From: Bacteroidetes bacterium GWA2_30_7
Lineage (GTDB): Bacteria; Bacteroidota; Bacteroidia; Bacteroidales; GWF2-33-38
Reading direction: 5' to 3'
NCBI GenBank assembly: GCA_001768155.1
Contig: MENC01000217.1
Location: forward strand, 12,881-32,877
DNA length: 19,997 nucleotides
Shown here: piece after piece, positions 1-7,876 of the stretch
How the letters are laid out: the number at the start of each line of letters is the position of its first letter
How positions within the stretch are numbered: the stretch's first letter is position 1
Made by a program: the position numbers and the translations under genes
The notes under the pieces: generated by a model
What the model was told of the DNA's origin: nothing
The model's database searches: none
What the model saw: only the letters and a program-made list of their open reading frames with translations

Positions 1-1
1 C

Positions 2-796
2 ACTGAAACAATTGAAGGTATTCGTTCTTCATTAATTGACACTTATGATGGTAAAAAAGTTCCATTGGAACAGGTTGCTGAAATAGTTTCTGTAACTGGT
101 CCAAGCACAATCAGCAGGGAAAACGTTCAACGCAAAATTGTTATCTCTGCAAATGTTTCGGGGCGTGATTTACGAAGTGTTGTAAATGATATTCAAAATA
201 ACATTAATGCACAAATTGTATTCCCCGAAGGTTATCGGGTCGAATATGGTGGTCAGTTTGAAAGCGAAGCAAGTGCATCAAGAACATTGCTAATTACTTC
301 AATTCTTGCAATTTTTGTTATTTTCTTATTACTTTTTCAGGAATTTAAAAACTTTAAACTTGCCGGAATTATTTTACTCAATCTGCCATTGGCGTTGATT
401 GGTGGTGTTTTCTCAATTTATTTCACATCGGGAGTATTAAGTATCCCTGCAATTATAGGTTTTATCACACTTTTTGGTATTGCTACACGAAATGGAATTC
501 TTCTGATTTCAAACTATCAGCGATTGATTGGGCAAGGAGCATCTATTTATGAAACAGTTACAAACGGCTCTACAGACCGTCTAAATGCAATATTAATGAC
601 AGCTTTAACCGCAGCTCTTGCACTTATTCCTTTAGCCCTAAAAGGCGATTTGTCGGGCAATGAAATTCAAAGCCCAATGGCAAAAGTAATTTTAGGAGGT
701 TTACTCACTTCTACTCTTCTTAACATTTACATCGTGCCTATCGTTTATAGTATTCTTAAAAATCGTGGAATTTTAAAAAACAATGCTGAATCCTAA
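2..796 (+). CDS. Heavy-metal-type RND efflux pump, C-terminal part (5' truncated by window edge)
   Basis: This is the last ~264 residues of an inner-membrane proton-driven RND transporter of the CusA/CzcA (HME) type. The open frame continues to the left edge in the same phase, so the TTG at 65 is internal and the true start lies outside the window. Visible family marks are the porter-domain stretch GPSTISREN followed by a GRDL segment, then a run of hydrophobic helices including the GFITLFGIATRNGILL segment typical of this family, and a final membrane helix near the C-terminus. It is followed 39 bases later by a TolC-family gene, as expected for a tripartite export system. The periplasmic adaptor gene is not in the window and may lie upstream. 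The substrate (Cu/Ag versus Co/Zn/Cd, or something else) cannot be decided because the N-terminal half is missing. Confidence 0.9.
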   Translation, partial: TETIEGIRSSLIDTYDGKKVPLEQVAEIVSVTGPSTISRENVQRKIVISANVSGRDLRSVVNDIQNNINAQIVFPEGYRVEYGGQFESEASASRTLLITSILAIFVIFLLLFQEFKNFKLAGIILLNLPLALIGGVFSIYFTSGVLSIPAIIGFITLFGIATRNGILLISNYQRLIGQGASIYETVTNGSTDRLNAILMTALTAALALIPLALKGDLSGNEIQSPMAKVILGGLLTSTLLNIYIVPIVYSILKNRGILKNNAES

Positions 797-835
797 ATTA
801 TACAGGGGAAATTCAAAATTCAAAATTTATTTAGT

Positions 836-2014
836 ATGAAAACAATAATATTTTTAATCGTAACTTTATTAAGCCCTTATTATTCGTTCGCTCAAAGCAA
901 CATTGATAAAATTCTGCTTGATATAGAAAAAAACAACAATGAAATTCAAACTGATAAAAAATATGATGAAACAAAAAGGTTAGAATATAAAACCGGAATA
1001 TTTTTAAAAAATCCATCAGTTGAATACGACTATTTATTTGGTTCGTCAATAGGTACTGGTAATCTATCAGAATTATTAGTTGTGCAAGAATTTGACTTCC
1101 CAAATGTATATATAAGAAGAAAAAAAGTTACAGATTTGCAGGTTTCATCTATTGAACATTTATGTGAAATTTTACGAGATAATATTCTTTTGGAAGCAAA
1201 ACTTAATTGTATTGAAATAGTTTATCTGAATAAGAAAAAGGCAATGCTTACAAAACGCTTTGAAAATGCAAAATCTCTTTTTGAAAAGTTTGATAAACGT
1301 CTGAAAACAGGAGATATAAGCATTATTGATTTGAATAAAGCTAAACTGAATCTTCTCAATTCTGAAAATGAATTACGATTAAACCAAGCCCGAATAAATT
1401 CTGTTTTACAAATATTATCTGGTCTCAATGGAAATAACCCTGTAAGCTTAAATGACACTATTTATCCTGTATTTGAATCAATTTCAGATGTTGCAACCCT
1501 GCAAAAATCATATTCAGAGAATGACCCATTTTTAAAATCTTTGCAATCTGAAAAAGAAATCAGCATCGCTCAAATCTCCCTTGCAAAATCTCTTTCATTG
1601 CCAAAAATTCAAGCAGGTTATCATTCTCAAAGTAACACAGGGATTAACTTTAACGGTGTTCATTTGGGTGTTACAATTCCAATGTGGGAAAATAAGAATA
1701 CTGTAAAATTTGCAAAAGTAAAAGTAGATTTTAACAGTAGCCAGATTGAAAATCGTCAGAATCAAATACTCTCAAAAATTAATGAAATATATGGTAATTG
1801 TATTTCATTGAAAAAAAGTATTGACGACTACACAGAAATATTAAAAAACTTCAACAATTTGGAATTACTCAATAAAGCCTTGCAATCTGGTCAGTTTTCA
1901 TCTATCGAATATTTGCTCGAATTAAGCTATTTTTACGAAACATTAGACAAATATCTACAACTCGAATATGAGTACAATAAGTTAGTAACCGAATTATTCA
2001 AATATAAATTATAA
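836..2014 (+). CDS. TolC/CzcC-family outer-membrane efflux protein
   Basis: A 392-residue protein with an N-terminal signal peptide (about residues 1-19, ending SFA before QSN), so it is exported to the outer membrane. The rest is low-complexity alpha-helical sequence with two long helical halves, the pattern of the duplicated OEP domain that forms the TolC trimeric channel. Its length is in the usual range for Bacteroidota CusC/CzcC-like proteins. It starts 39 bases after the RND pump stop on the same strand and probably forms one operon with it, giving the outer-membrane exit duct for the pump. No strong Shine-Dalgarno sequence precedes the ATG, which is normal for Bacteroidota. Family assignment rests on the helical pattern and gene context; substrate is unknown. 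Confidence 0.82.
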   Translation: MKTIIFLIVTLLSPYYSFAQSNIDKILLDIEKNNNEIQTDKKYDETKRLEYKTGIFLKNPSVEYDYLFGSSIGTGNLSELLVVQEFDFPNVYIRRKKVTDLQVSSIEHLCEILRDNILLEAKLNCIEIVYLNKKKAMLTKRFENAKSLFEKFDKRLKTGDISIIDLNKAKLNLLNSENELRLNQARINSVLQILSGLNGNNPVSLNDTIYPVFESISDVATLQKSYSENDPFLKSLQSEKEISIAQISLAKSLSLPKIQAGYHSQSNTGINFNGVHLGVTIPMWENKNTVKFAKVKVDFNSSQIENRQNQILSKINEIYGNCISLKKSIDDYTEILKNFNNLELLNKALQSGQFSSIEYLLELSYFYETLDKYLQLEYEYNKLVTELFKYKL

Positions 2015-2027
2015 AAATTAAAATTTG

Positions 2028-2035
2028 TAATTTTG
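2028..2035 (+). promoter_or_regulatory. Putative Bacteroidota -7 promoter box (TAATTTTG)
   Basis: TAATTTTG matches the Bacteroidota primary-sigma -7 consensus TAnnTTTG. It lies just after the TolC stop codon and 26 bases before the ATG of the CorC/HlyC gene, which would give a short leader. No clear TTG -33 element sits 19-21 bases upstream, so this is a tentative call. Confidence 0.35.
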
Positions 2036-2061
2036 TGTCGTATTAATTTTCTTAAATCGAA

Positions 2062-3354
2062 ATGGCTTTAGATATTCTTATCACATGTTTGCTTGTTTTT
2101 TTTAATGGTTTTTTTGTTGCAGCAGAATTTGCAATTGTTAAAGTTAGAGCATCTCAACTTGAAGTTAAGGTTAAGGAAGGCAATCGAATAGCAATTCTTT
2201 CAAAACATATTGTTTCGCACCTCGATGGTTATTTGGCAGCCACACAGTTAGGAATCACACTTGCAAGTTTGGGTTTAGGTTGGATTGGTGAGCCTGTTGT
2301 ATCAAAAATCATTATAAAAATAATGACCTTCTTTGGATTCTCAGCAAATGCCGAATTAGCTCATAGTATTGCTTTACCGGTGGCTTTTGGTATAATAACA
2401 ACATTGCACATCGTATTTGGAGAGCTTGCTCCAAAATCAATTGCAATACAGCGTTCCGAAAAAACAACACTATTTATTGCATATCCTTTACAGTTTTTCT
2501 TTCTTATATTTAAACCTGTTATTTGGATATTAAATGGTATAGCTAATTTTATTCTTAAAATCATTGGTATTTCAACTGTTCACGGTGCCGATGTACATAG
2601 TAGCGAAGAGTTGCAATATCTGGTGCAACAAGGTCAAAAAAGTGGAGAAATTGATGAAGCTGAGTATAAAATTATCAAAAATGCTTTCGATTTCTCAGAG
2701 CAAACTGTTAAACAAATAATGGTTCCACGAACTCAGGTTTTTGCGATAGATGTAAATAATTTTAATGAATCAATTCTTGATAAAGTAATAGATGAACGCT
2801 ATTCACGAATTCCTTGTTTTGAAAATAATTTAGACAATATCGTTGGAGTAGTTTATTTAAAGGATATTTTAATTGAAACACGTAAAAAAGAACCTGTAAA
2901 TATTCGTAATATAATGCGTCAAATACTTATTGTACCTGATAAAAAAAACATCGGACAACTCCTAAATGAGTTTCAGATTAAGCATCAGCAAATAGCTTTG
3001 GTTGGAGATGAATATGGTGGCACAGAAGGCATTATTACAATGGAAGATATTCTTGAAGAACTTGTCGGCGAAATTCAGGATGAATACGATAACGAAACTC
3101 CATTTGTTGAGAAAGTTGGAGAAAAAAAATATAATGTATTAGCATCTTCTACACTCGACGATATTAATGAACTGTTACCTCACCCAATTGAAAAAGACGA
3201 CCAATATGAAACTCTTGCAGGTTGCTTAATTTTAAAATTCGGCAGAATTCCAAACCTAAAAGAAAAAATAACTTTCAATAATTATGAATTTTCTATACTA
3301 AAAAATAAGAAAAGAACCATAATATTAGTACAATTAGTTGATTTATCTTTGTAG
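2062..3354 (+). CDS. CorC/HlyC (CNNM-like) family membrane protein with CBS pair
   Basis: A 430-residue protein with the three-part plan of the HlyC/CorC family. Residues ~1-190 are a DUF21/CNNM transmembrane domain with FFVAAEFAIVKVR near the start, a QLGITLASLGLGWIGEP helix and a conserved FGELAPKS segment. Residues ~205-335 are a CBS pair, beginning with IMVPRTQV at 219 and closing with the GDEYGGTEGIITMEDILEEL signature at 315-334. Residues ~345-425 are a CorC_HlyC domain. Homologues are implicated in Mg2+/Co2+ efflux or in membrane and stress tolerance; the old 'hemolysin' name is misleading. It resembles the general CorC group more than the gliding protein GldE, but this was judged by eye. 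A decayed copy of the first ~75 bases of this gene lies downstream at 3497-3564. Confidence 0.9.
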   Translation: MALDILITCLLVFFNGFFVAAEFAIVKVRASQLEVKVKEGNRIAILSKHIVSHLDGYLAATQLGITLASLGLGWIGEPVVSKIIIKIMTFFGFSANAELAHSIALPVAFGIITTLHIVFGELAPKSIAIQRSEKTTLFIAYPLQFFFLIFKPVIWILNGIANFILKIIGISTVHGADVHSSEELQYLVQQGQKSGEIDEAEYKIIKNAFDFSEQTVKQIMVPRTQVFAIDVNNFNESILDKVIDERYSRIPCFENNLDNIVGVVYLKDILIETRKKEPVNIRNIMRQILIVPDKKNIGQLLNEFQIKHQQIALVGDEYGGTEGIITMEDILEELVGEIQDEYDNETPFVEKVGEKKYNVLASSTLDDINELLPHPIEKDDQYETLAGCLILKFGRIPNLKEKITFNNYEFSILKNKKRTIILVQLVDLSL

Positions 3355-3383
3355 AAATGTACGTCATTTTTATATATTATTAA

Positions 3384-3460
3384 CCCTCAGCAGAGTCTCC
3401 TGTAAGGAACTCTGCGACAAGCAATAACGCAGAGTTCTGTAAACAGAGACTCTGCTTGGG
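3384..3460. repeat. Two-hairpin palindromic repeat after the CorC/HlyC gene
   Basis: The arms GCAGAGTCTC (3390-3399) and GAGACTCTGC (3446-3455) are exact reverse complements, as are AACTCTGCG (3408-3416) and CGCAGAGTT (3428-3436). Each half can also fold alone: GCAGAGT pairs with ACTCTGC around a CTGTAA-containing core, and the second half continues with TCTGT/ACAGA. The element is therefore two near-palindromes arranged head to head, flanked by CCC and GGG. It looks like a dispersed extragenic palindrome. It may also act as an RNA 3'-end structure for the CorC/HlyC transcript, but no T-run follows, so it is not called a terminator. Confidence 0.7.
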
Positions 3461-3496
3461 CTTAAACAATTGATTAACTTAATTCATTACAATTCC

Positions 3497-3564
3497 TTAG
3501 ATATTCTTATCACATGTTTGCTTGGTTTGTTTTTTTTGTTGTAGCAGAATTTGCAATTGTTAAA
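3497..3564 (+). pseudogene. Decayed partial duplicate of the 5' end of the CorC/HlyC gene
   Basis: Bases 3497-3524 are identical over 28 bases to 2068-2095, just after the start codon of the intact gene. After a short deletion, 3533-3564 match 2111-2142 with one C/T difference. The deletion shifts the frame, so the translated copy goes from the remnant of LITCLL into a frame that regains VAEFAIVK. No initiation codon corresponding to 2062 is preserved. The copy stops abruptly at 3564, where sequence becomes AT-rich and unrelated. An open frame of 69 codons runs across it from 3514 to 3723 and ends in a protein-like stretch (REPAKQIIEIMKKY) that may be the tail of a second lost gene. I see no other feature between 3565 and 3737. 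Confidence 0.75.
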
Positions 3565-3737
3565 CTAATAATAATTATATACAAAATTGAATATATTCTT
3601 TTTTGTATATATTTTAATATTAAAGCACTTAATCATTCAAATACAGAGGGTTATTTAAACAGCAAAGCAGTAGAAGTGCGTGAACCGGCAAAACAAATTA
3701 TAGAAATTATGAAAAAATATTAATGTAACTTGTTGGC

Positions 3738-5882
3738 TTACAAATTCTCAATAAAAGCCCCATTTTCAGAAACTACATTACAAGCAATATTATATTTCTG
3801 GCAATCGGTTTTCCATTTTTTAATATTGTTCATAGAATTTGAAGAATCTATAATTATTTTTTTCATTTCGTAACATTCGGCTAAATCGCTAATTTTTATA
3901 GGATTATTTGATGTCAGAAAAATAAAATCAACTTTCAATTTTTTAGTATATTTTTTTAGTTTGAAGTCTTTGTTTATTATCAAAAGTCGGTGTTTGTAAA
4001 AGCCTAAATATCTGTCTTTTATCAAAAGATTTTTATTGTCAACAGTTAAGTTATTTGAAAATAGACTATTCCGATTCAGTGAATTAATATCTACAATTTT
4101 TTCTTTTGTAAGCCCCAGTTCAAGCCAGTTACTTTTGGTAGTAAAAATCAAATTTGAACTATTTTCATTTTTCGACAAGTTGCTAATCAGAATATTATCT
4201 TTTCCGTCAATAAAATTTATTGCAGTAGTTCCTGAAATATTGTAAACTATTAATTTTCTTTGCTTTAACGAATTGTAATTGTTGTAAAAAATCGAAATTA
4301 AAAATAAAATTATTGTTATAAACGAGAGTTTCAGCATCGAATTTCGTTTAAGCAAAAAATAACTTGTAATGATTATTATAAAAAAGTAAATCAAAAACAT
4401 TTGAAAACCACTGATATATATATTTTCGCTTACAGAATGTGGCAATCCTTCAATTGAACTAATCGTATTATTTAAAATTCTAACACTATACTTTAAGGCA
4501 ATTCCTAAGTAATTTGCGATAAAATCGAAGCTCGAAAAAGCCAGAAGAATTAACGCAAGGTAAATAATAACGGTCGAAAGTGGAACAACTATAATATTTG
4601 TCAGCAAAAAATAATTTGGAAACTGATGAAAGTAAAATAACGAAATTGGAGTAGAAACTATTTGAGCTGCAATTGAAACCGAAATTAATACCCATATTTT
4701 ATCTAACCATTTATTTTTTATATAAAACCAGTTATAAATTATTGGTTGAAAATAAATTATACTAATCAATGCTAAATAACTTAGTTGAAAGCCTAAATCT
4801 GTAATAATAAATGGATTAATTATTATTAAAACAAATGCAGATGCTGTAATTGAATTATAAATATTGGTTTGCCTTTTTAGTGATTGACCAACAATTACAA
4901 ACGAAAGCATTGCAGCAGAGCGAAGTACCGATGGTGATAAGCCGGTTAAAAGAGCATAAAACCATAAAAATAATATGAGAAATATAGCTTTAATAAGTTT
5001 TCCATACTTTATTTTTTCCATAAACATAAGTAAATAATTGAAAACTATAAAGATAATTCCTACATGAAGTCCCGAAACCGATAAAATATGAGTTGCCCCC
5101 GAAGAAGAATAAGAGTGTTTAATTTTACTGTCTAATTCGCTTGTATAACCTACTGTTAAAGCCGAAAGCACAGAATATTCGTTGCCCGAAATCCCATACT
5201 TTTTAAAAATGTTCAGAAACTTATCCCTTATTTCATAAGCATAAAGTTTTAAGCCGGTTTCTTTTTCATTTATTTTTTTCCAACTTGTAGATTTTAAATA
5301 AGTTTGGTCAGAAATTAAATGATAAGTCAAATATTTTTCAAAATTAAATTCATTTGGATTTCCGGTAATTCTTTTTTCAGAAATATCGGGTTTAAATAAA
5401 ATTTTATCTCCAAAATTTATACTTTTTGAAGCAGAGTCTTTTTGAAAGTAAATCAGAACTTTACCACTTGTTTCAATCCATTGGTCTTTATCTCCAATTG
5501 CCTTTATTTCAAGCGTAGCCTTTATTGATTTATCTTTAATTTCGGGCTTTTCAACAACCGAAGCAAGTAAATATCCATCTGTTTGATTAATTGAAACTTT
5601 AGAAACTTTAGAATAATTAATATCAACTAAAAATATACCTGTTGAAAATAATAGTAAATTAAAAAACATTCCAAACAGCCATCTGGTCTTATAATTAGAG
5701 AATAGCTTTTTAAAACTTGAAAATATAATAAGGATTAAAAGAAATAATAAAATAATTGAAGAAAGTACAATTATCGGAATTTGAAAATGCAAATTTAATT
5801 TTACTAAAATCCCTAAAATCAAAGGAATAACTAACCTTAAAAAAGGTATTTGGCGAAGGGTTTCTGTAAAATCAAAATTCAT
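3738..5882 (-). CDS. comEC: ComEC/Rec2 family DNA-uptake channel
   Basis: A 714-residue polytopic inner-membrane protein, probably the channel passing single-stranded DNA into the cytoplasm during transformation. Residues ~5-60 are membrane helices. Residues ~70-200 are a DUF4131-type OB-like region closing with the GNPNEFNFEKYL motif at 174-185. The Competence domain starts around 225, carries the hallmark THILSVSGLHVG at 264-275, and continues as hydrophobic helices to about 530. The C-terminal ~150 residues correspond in position to the beta-lactamase-like domain, but no HxHxDH metal site is visible; the end has the DFIFLTSNNP and IIDSSNS patterns seen in Bacteroidota ComEC. It is the last gene of the minus-strand run, 114 bases after the preceding gene. 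Length is normal for Bacteroidota ComEC. The start was chosen for the FLRLVIPLILGI beginning common in homologues. Confidence 0.92.
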   Translation of the reverse strand: MNFDFTETLRQIPFLRLVIPLILGILVKLNLHFQIPIIVLSSIILLFLLILIIFSSFKKLFSNYKTRWLFGMFFNLLLFSTGIFLVDINYSKVSKVSINQTDGYLLASVVEKPEIKDKSIKATLEIKAIGDKDQWIETSGKVLIYFQKDSASKSINFGDKILFKPDISEKRITGNPNEFNFEKYLTYHLISDQTYLKSTSWKKINEKETGLKLYAYEIRDKFLNIFKKYGISGNEYSVLSALTVGYTSELDSKIKHSYSSSGATHILSVSGLHVGIIFIVFNYLLMFMEKIKYGKLIKAIFLILFLWFYALLTGLSPSVLRSAAMLSFVIVGQSLKRQTNIYNSITASAFVLIIINPFIITDLGFQLSYLALISIIYFQPIIYNWFYIKNKWLDKIWVLISVSIAAQIVSTPISLFYFHQFPNYFLLTNIIVVPLSTVIIYLALILLAFSSFDFIANYLGIALKYSVRILNNTISSIEGLPHSVSENIYISGFQMFLIYFFIIIITSYFLLKRNSMLKLSFITIILFLISIFYNNYNSLKQRKLIVYNISGTTAINFIDGKDNILISNLSKNENSSNLIFTTKSNWLELGLTKEKIVDINSLNRNSLFSNNLTVDNKNLLIKDRYLGFYKHRLLIINKDFKLKKYTKKLKVDFIFLTSNNPIKISDLAECYEMKKIIIDSSNSMNNIKKWKTDCQKYNIACNVVSENGAFIENL

Positions 5883-5996
5883 TATTAAACTTTTAGATGT
5901 TTTGTCTATCTGCTAAAAAACCCATTTAAGTGAGTTTAATAAATATATCATTTTCAATGGAACTTGATCAATACTCAAGTCACTCTAATCAAAACT

Positions 5997-6620
5997 TTAG
6001 GTGCTTTTATGTACACTTTGTTTTTTAACTTTATATATTCTTTTATTTATTTTTATTTTATTTATATCATATGCTGTCATAATAAAATCAGATTTTGCAT
6101 CTGTAATAATAATTTTAAGATAAATTGATTTTGTCTCTTGAGCATATCTGTCATACGAAGCATATTTGTGATTAACAAAAAAAATAGGATTTATAAAAAT
6201 ATCTTCATCATAAAAATATGTTAATGTCTCTTTTTGATGTTGGAGAACTATTGATTTGCAATCACTATTTAATATTTTAGTTGTCTTATTGTTTTTTGAA
6301 ATATTAATAAGAGTATCTAATATAAATGAACAGTCTTGAATTAAGACGGTATCGGTATTTTTAAAAAAGTAATAATATTTATTATCATCTTGTCTATAGA
6401 TAACGCTTGTTATATATTTTGAATTCGGATATTCTTGTCTATAATATCCATGTTTTATGTAAATAATTGCCTCGTTTCCAAGATATTCATCTACTTTCGT
6501 TGAATCTTTGCTTTGATATTGTATGTTGTATTTAATTATTCCCTCAAAACTTTTCTTAGTTTGAGAAAATGAATTTGTTGCTATTATAAATAGTAAGTAA
6601 AAAATAATTTTTAGCTTCAT
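5997..6620 (-). CDS. Secreted protein of unknown function, GLPGLI/DUF4412-like
   Basis: About 207 residues. An upstream in-frame ATG at 6641 exists, but the ATG at 6620 is preferred because it places a clean Sec signal peptide at the N-terminus (MKLKIIFYLLFIIATNSFSQ); from 6641 the signal would be preceded by seven extra residues. There is no lipobox cysteine, so it should be periplasmic or outer-membrane-associated. The mature start KSFEGIIKYNIQY, followed by alternating beta-strand-like segments rich in Tyr and Lys, resembles the small secreted GLPGLI/DUF4412-type proteins of Bacteroidota. That resemblance is weak and no catalytic residues are evident. It lies between the TPR lipoprotein and comEC on the minus strand with gaps of 76 and 114 bases, so co-transcription is possible but not certain. 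Confidence 0.7.
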   Translation of the reverse strand: MKLKIIFYLLFIIATNSFSQTKKSFEGIIKYNIQYQSKDSTKVDEYLGNEAIIYIKHGYYRQEYPNSKYITSVIYRQDDNKYYYFFKNTDTVLIQDCSFILDTLINISKNNKTTKILNSDCKSIVLQHQKETLTYFYDEDIFINPIFFVNHKYASYDRYAQETKSIYLKIIITDAKSDFIMTAYDINKIKINKRIYKVKKQSVHKST

Positions 6621-6658
6621 ATGTATGTTTTTATAGTACATAATTCTATTTAAGTATT

Positions 6659-6692
6659 CGTGTTAATTGGTTAAATCCGTGTTATCAGTGTT
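6659..6692. repeat. Short spaced direct repeats of a CGTGTTA-like unit
   Basis: CGTGTTA occurs at 6659-6665 and 6678-6684, with the related CAGTGTT at 6686-6692, in the gap between the secreted-protein gene and the TPR lipoprotein gene. It may be the remnant of a dispersed intergenic repeat; no role is evident. Confidence 0.3.
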
Positions 6693-6696
6693 CTAT

Positions 6697-7227
6697 TTAC
6701 TGATTTATCAACGAATCTTTTGAAGCTTTTGCTTCAAACTGCTTGATTAAATCTTCAAGTGGAATATCAATGTTTTCTAAAGAAGCTTTTGCATCTTTTA
6801 CTAACTCGTGATTAGGATATTTTGAAATAAAATTGCTGTATGTTCTTTTTGCACTTTCTTTATCGTTTAGATAATTTTCGTACAAAAATGCTTGTAAAAA
6901 AATACTTACTGCCACTTTTTTATAGTTGGGATATTCTTGTTCAATTCTTTTATAAAGCATCATCGCCTTCATGCCATCATTTAACGACATTGATAATTCT
7001 CCGGCTTTAAATAAATACATAGGGCAAACAGTATCTGTCTTATATTCATTCACATAGTTTTCGTAATTTTTAACAAGTTCGTTTGCTATATTCTTGTTTA
7101 AAGTTAGTTTCGATGAATCAAAAACAGAAGCTTCTAACTCATTAATTTTCTTGATTTTCTCTTGTTGTTGTGAAGAACAAGAAAATAAGAACATTACTAT
7201 TGATATGTAAATCAGATTTTTAACCAT
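6697..7227 (-). CDS. TPR-containing lipoprotein
   Basis: A 176-residue lipoprotein. The N-terminus carries a type II signal with lipobox LFSC, Cys17 being the lipidated residue. Residues ~60-150 contain helical pairs of tetratricopeptide type: an MYLFKAGELSMSLNDGMKAMMLYKRI unit (in part) ending EYPNY, then an AFLYENYLNDKESAKRTYSNFI-type unit ending KYPNH. These EYPN/KYPN turns are typical of YbgF/BamD-like helical repeats. It begins five bases after the def stop, so the two are almost certainly translated from one message. The def/TPR-lipoprotein adjacency is recalled as common in Bacteroidota. A precise role, such as cell-envelope assembly or a scaffold, cannot be read from the sequence. Confidence 0.85.
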   Translation of the reverse strand: MVKNLIYISIVMFLFSCSSQQQEKIKKINELEASVFDSSKLTLNKNIANELVKNYENYVNEYKTDTVCPMYLFKAGELSMSLNDGMKAMMLYKRIEQEYPNYKKVAVSIFLQAFLYENYLNDKESAKRTYSNFISKYPNHELVKDAKASLENIDIPLEDLIKQFEAKASKDSLINQ

Positions 7228-7232
7228 AATTT

Positions 7233-7790
7233 TTATTTATTTGGATAAATTATTTTATACTTAACATCAACATTTCCATTTGAAATATCATTTAATTTTC
7301 GTTTGAGAATACGCTTTCGTAATTGCGATAATCTATCAACCAGTAAAATACCTTCGAGATGGTCGTATTCGTGTTGAATTATTCGAGCTTTAATTCCATC
7401 GAACCATTCATCGTAGAAATTAAAGTTTTCGTCGTAATATTGTATATGAACTTGCGGCTTTCTTTTAATATCTTCTCTAATGTTTGGAACGCTCAGGCAG
7501 CCTTCGTTATAATACCACTCTTCTCCCTTTTCTTCTAGTATTTTTGCATTAATAAATACTTTTTTGAAATCTTTCAAAATTGGCTCATCTTCTGACATTG
7601 GTGCTGCATCAATAACAAATAATCTGATAGATTTTCCAACTTGTGGAGCAGCAAGTCCAACACCTTCGGAATGTTGCATAGTATCGAACATATTGTTTAT
7701 TAATATATCAAGCTCTGGATAGTTTTTGGGTATATCTTCAGCAATTTTCTTTAAAACCAGATTTCCATATACATATATTGGTAAAACCAT
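7233..7790 (-). CDS. def: Peptide deformylase
   Basis: A cytoplasmic metalloenzyme of 185 residues that removes the N-formyl group from nascent proteins. All three family motifs are intact: GVGLAAPQVG at 43-52 (motif 1), EGCLS at 96-100 with metal ligand Cys98 (motif 2), and QHEYDH at 139-144 with metal ligands His140 and His144 and catalytic Glu141 (motif 3). Length and the MVLPIYVYGN start agree with other Bacteroidota enzymes. The gene is 86 bases downstream of trpS and five bases upstream of the TPR lipoprotein, all on the minus strand, consistent with a housekeeping translation-related cluster. Confidence 0.97.
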   Translation of the reverse strand: MVLPIYVYGNLVLKKIAEDIPKNYPELDILINNMFDTMQHSEGVGLAAPQVGKSIRLFVIDAAPMSEDEPILKDFKKVFINAKILEEKGEEWYYNEGCLSVPNIREDIKRKPQVHIQYYDENFNFYDEWFDGIKARIIQHEYDHLEGILLVDRLSQLRKRILKRKLNDISNGNVDVKYKIIYPNK

Positions 7791-7876
7791 AAAAACTTAT
7801 ATCATTATATTTTGTAAAAATAATTGTTGAAATTATAAATAACAAACATATTAAATAAAATTAAGAAATCATTGAA

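Noticed and set aside
3514..3723. A 69-codon open frame as a small membrane protein
   Set aside because: Its first part is a frameshifted copy of the CorC/HlyC gene start, and the middle is low-complexity AT-rich DNA, so it is better explained as a remnant.
5962..5980. ACTTGA/TCAAGT inverted repeat upstream of comEC as an operator
   Set aside because: A 6-bp dyad in AT-rich DNA is expected by chance, and no promoter box is aligned with it.
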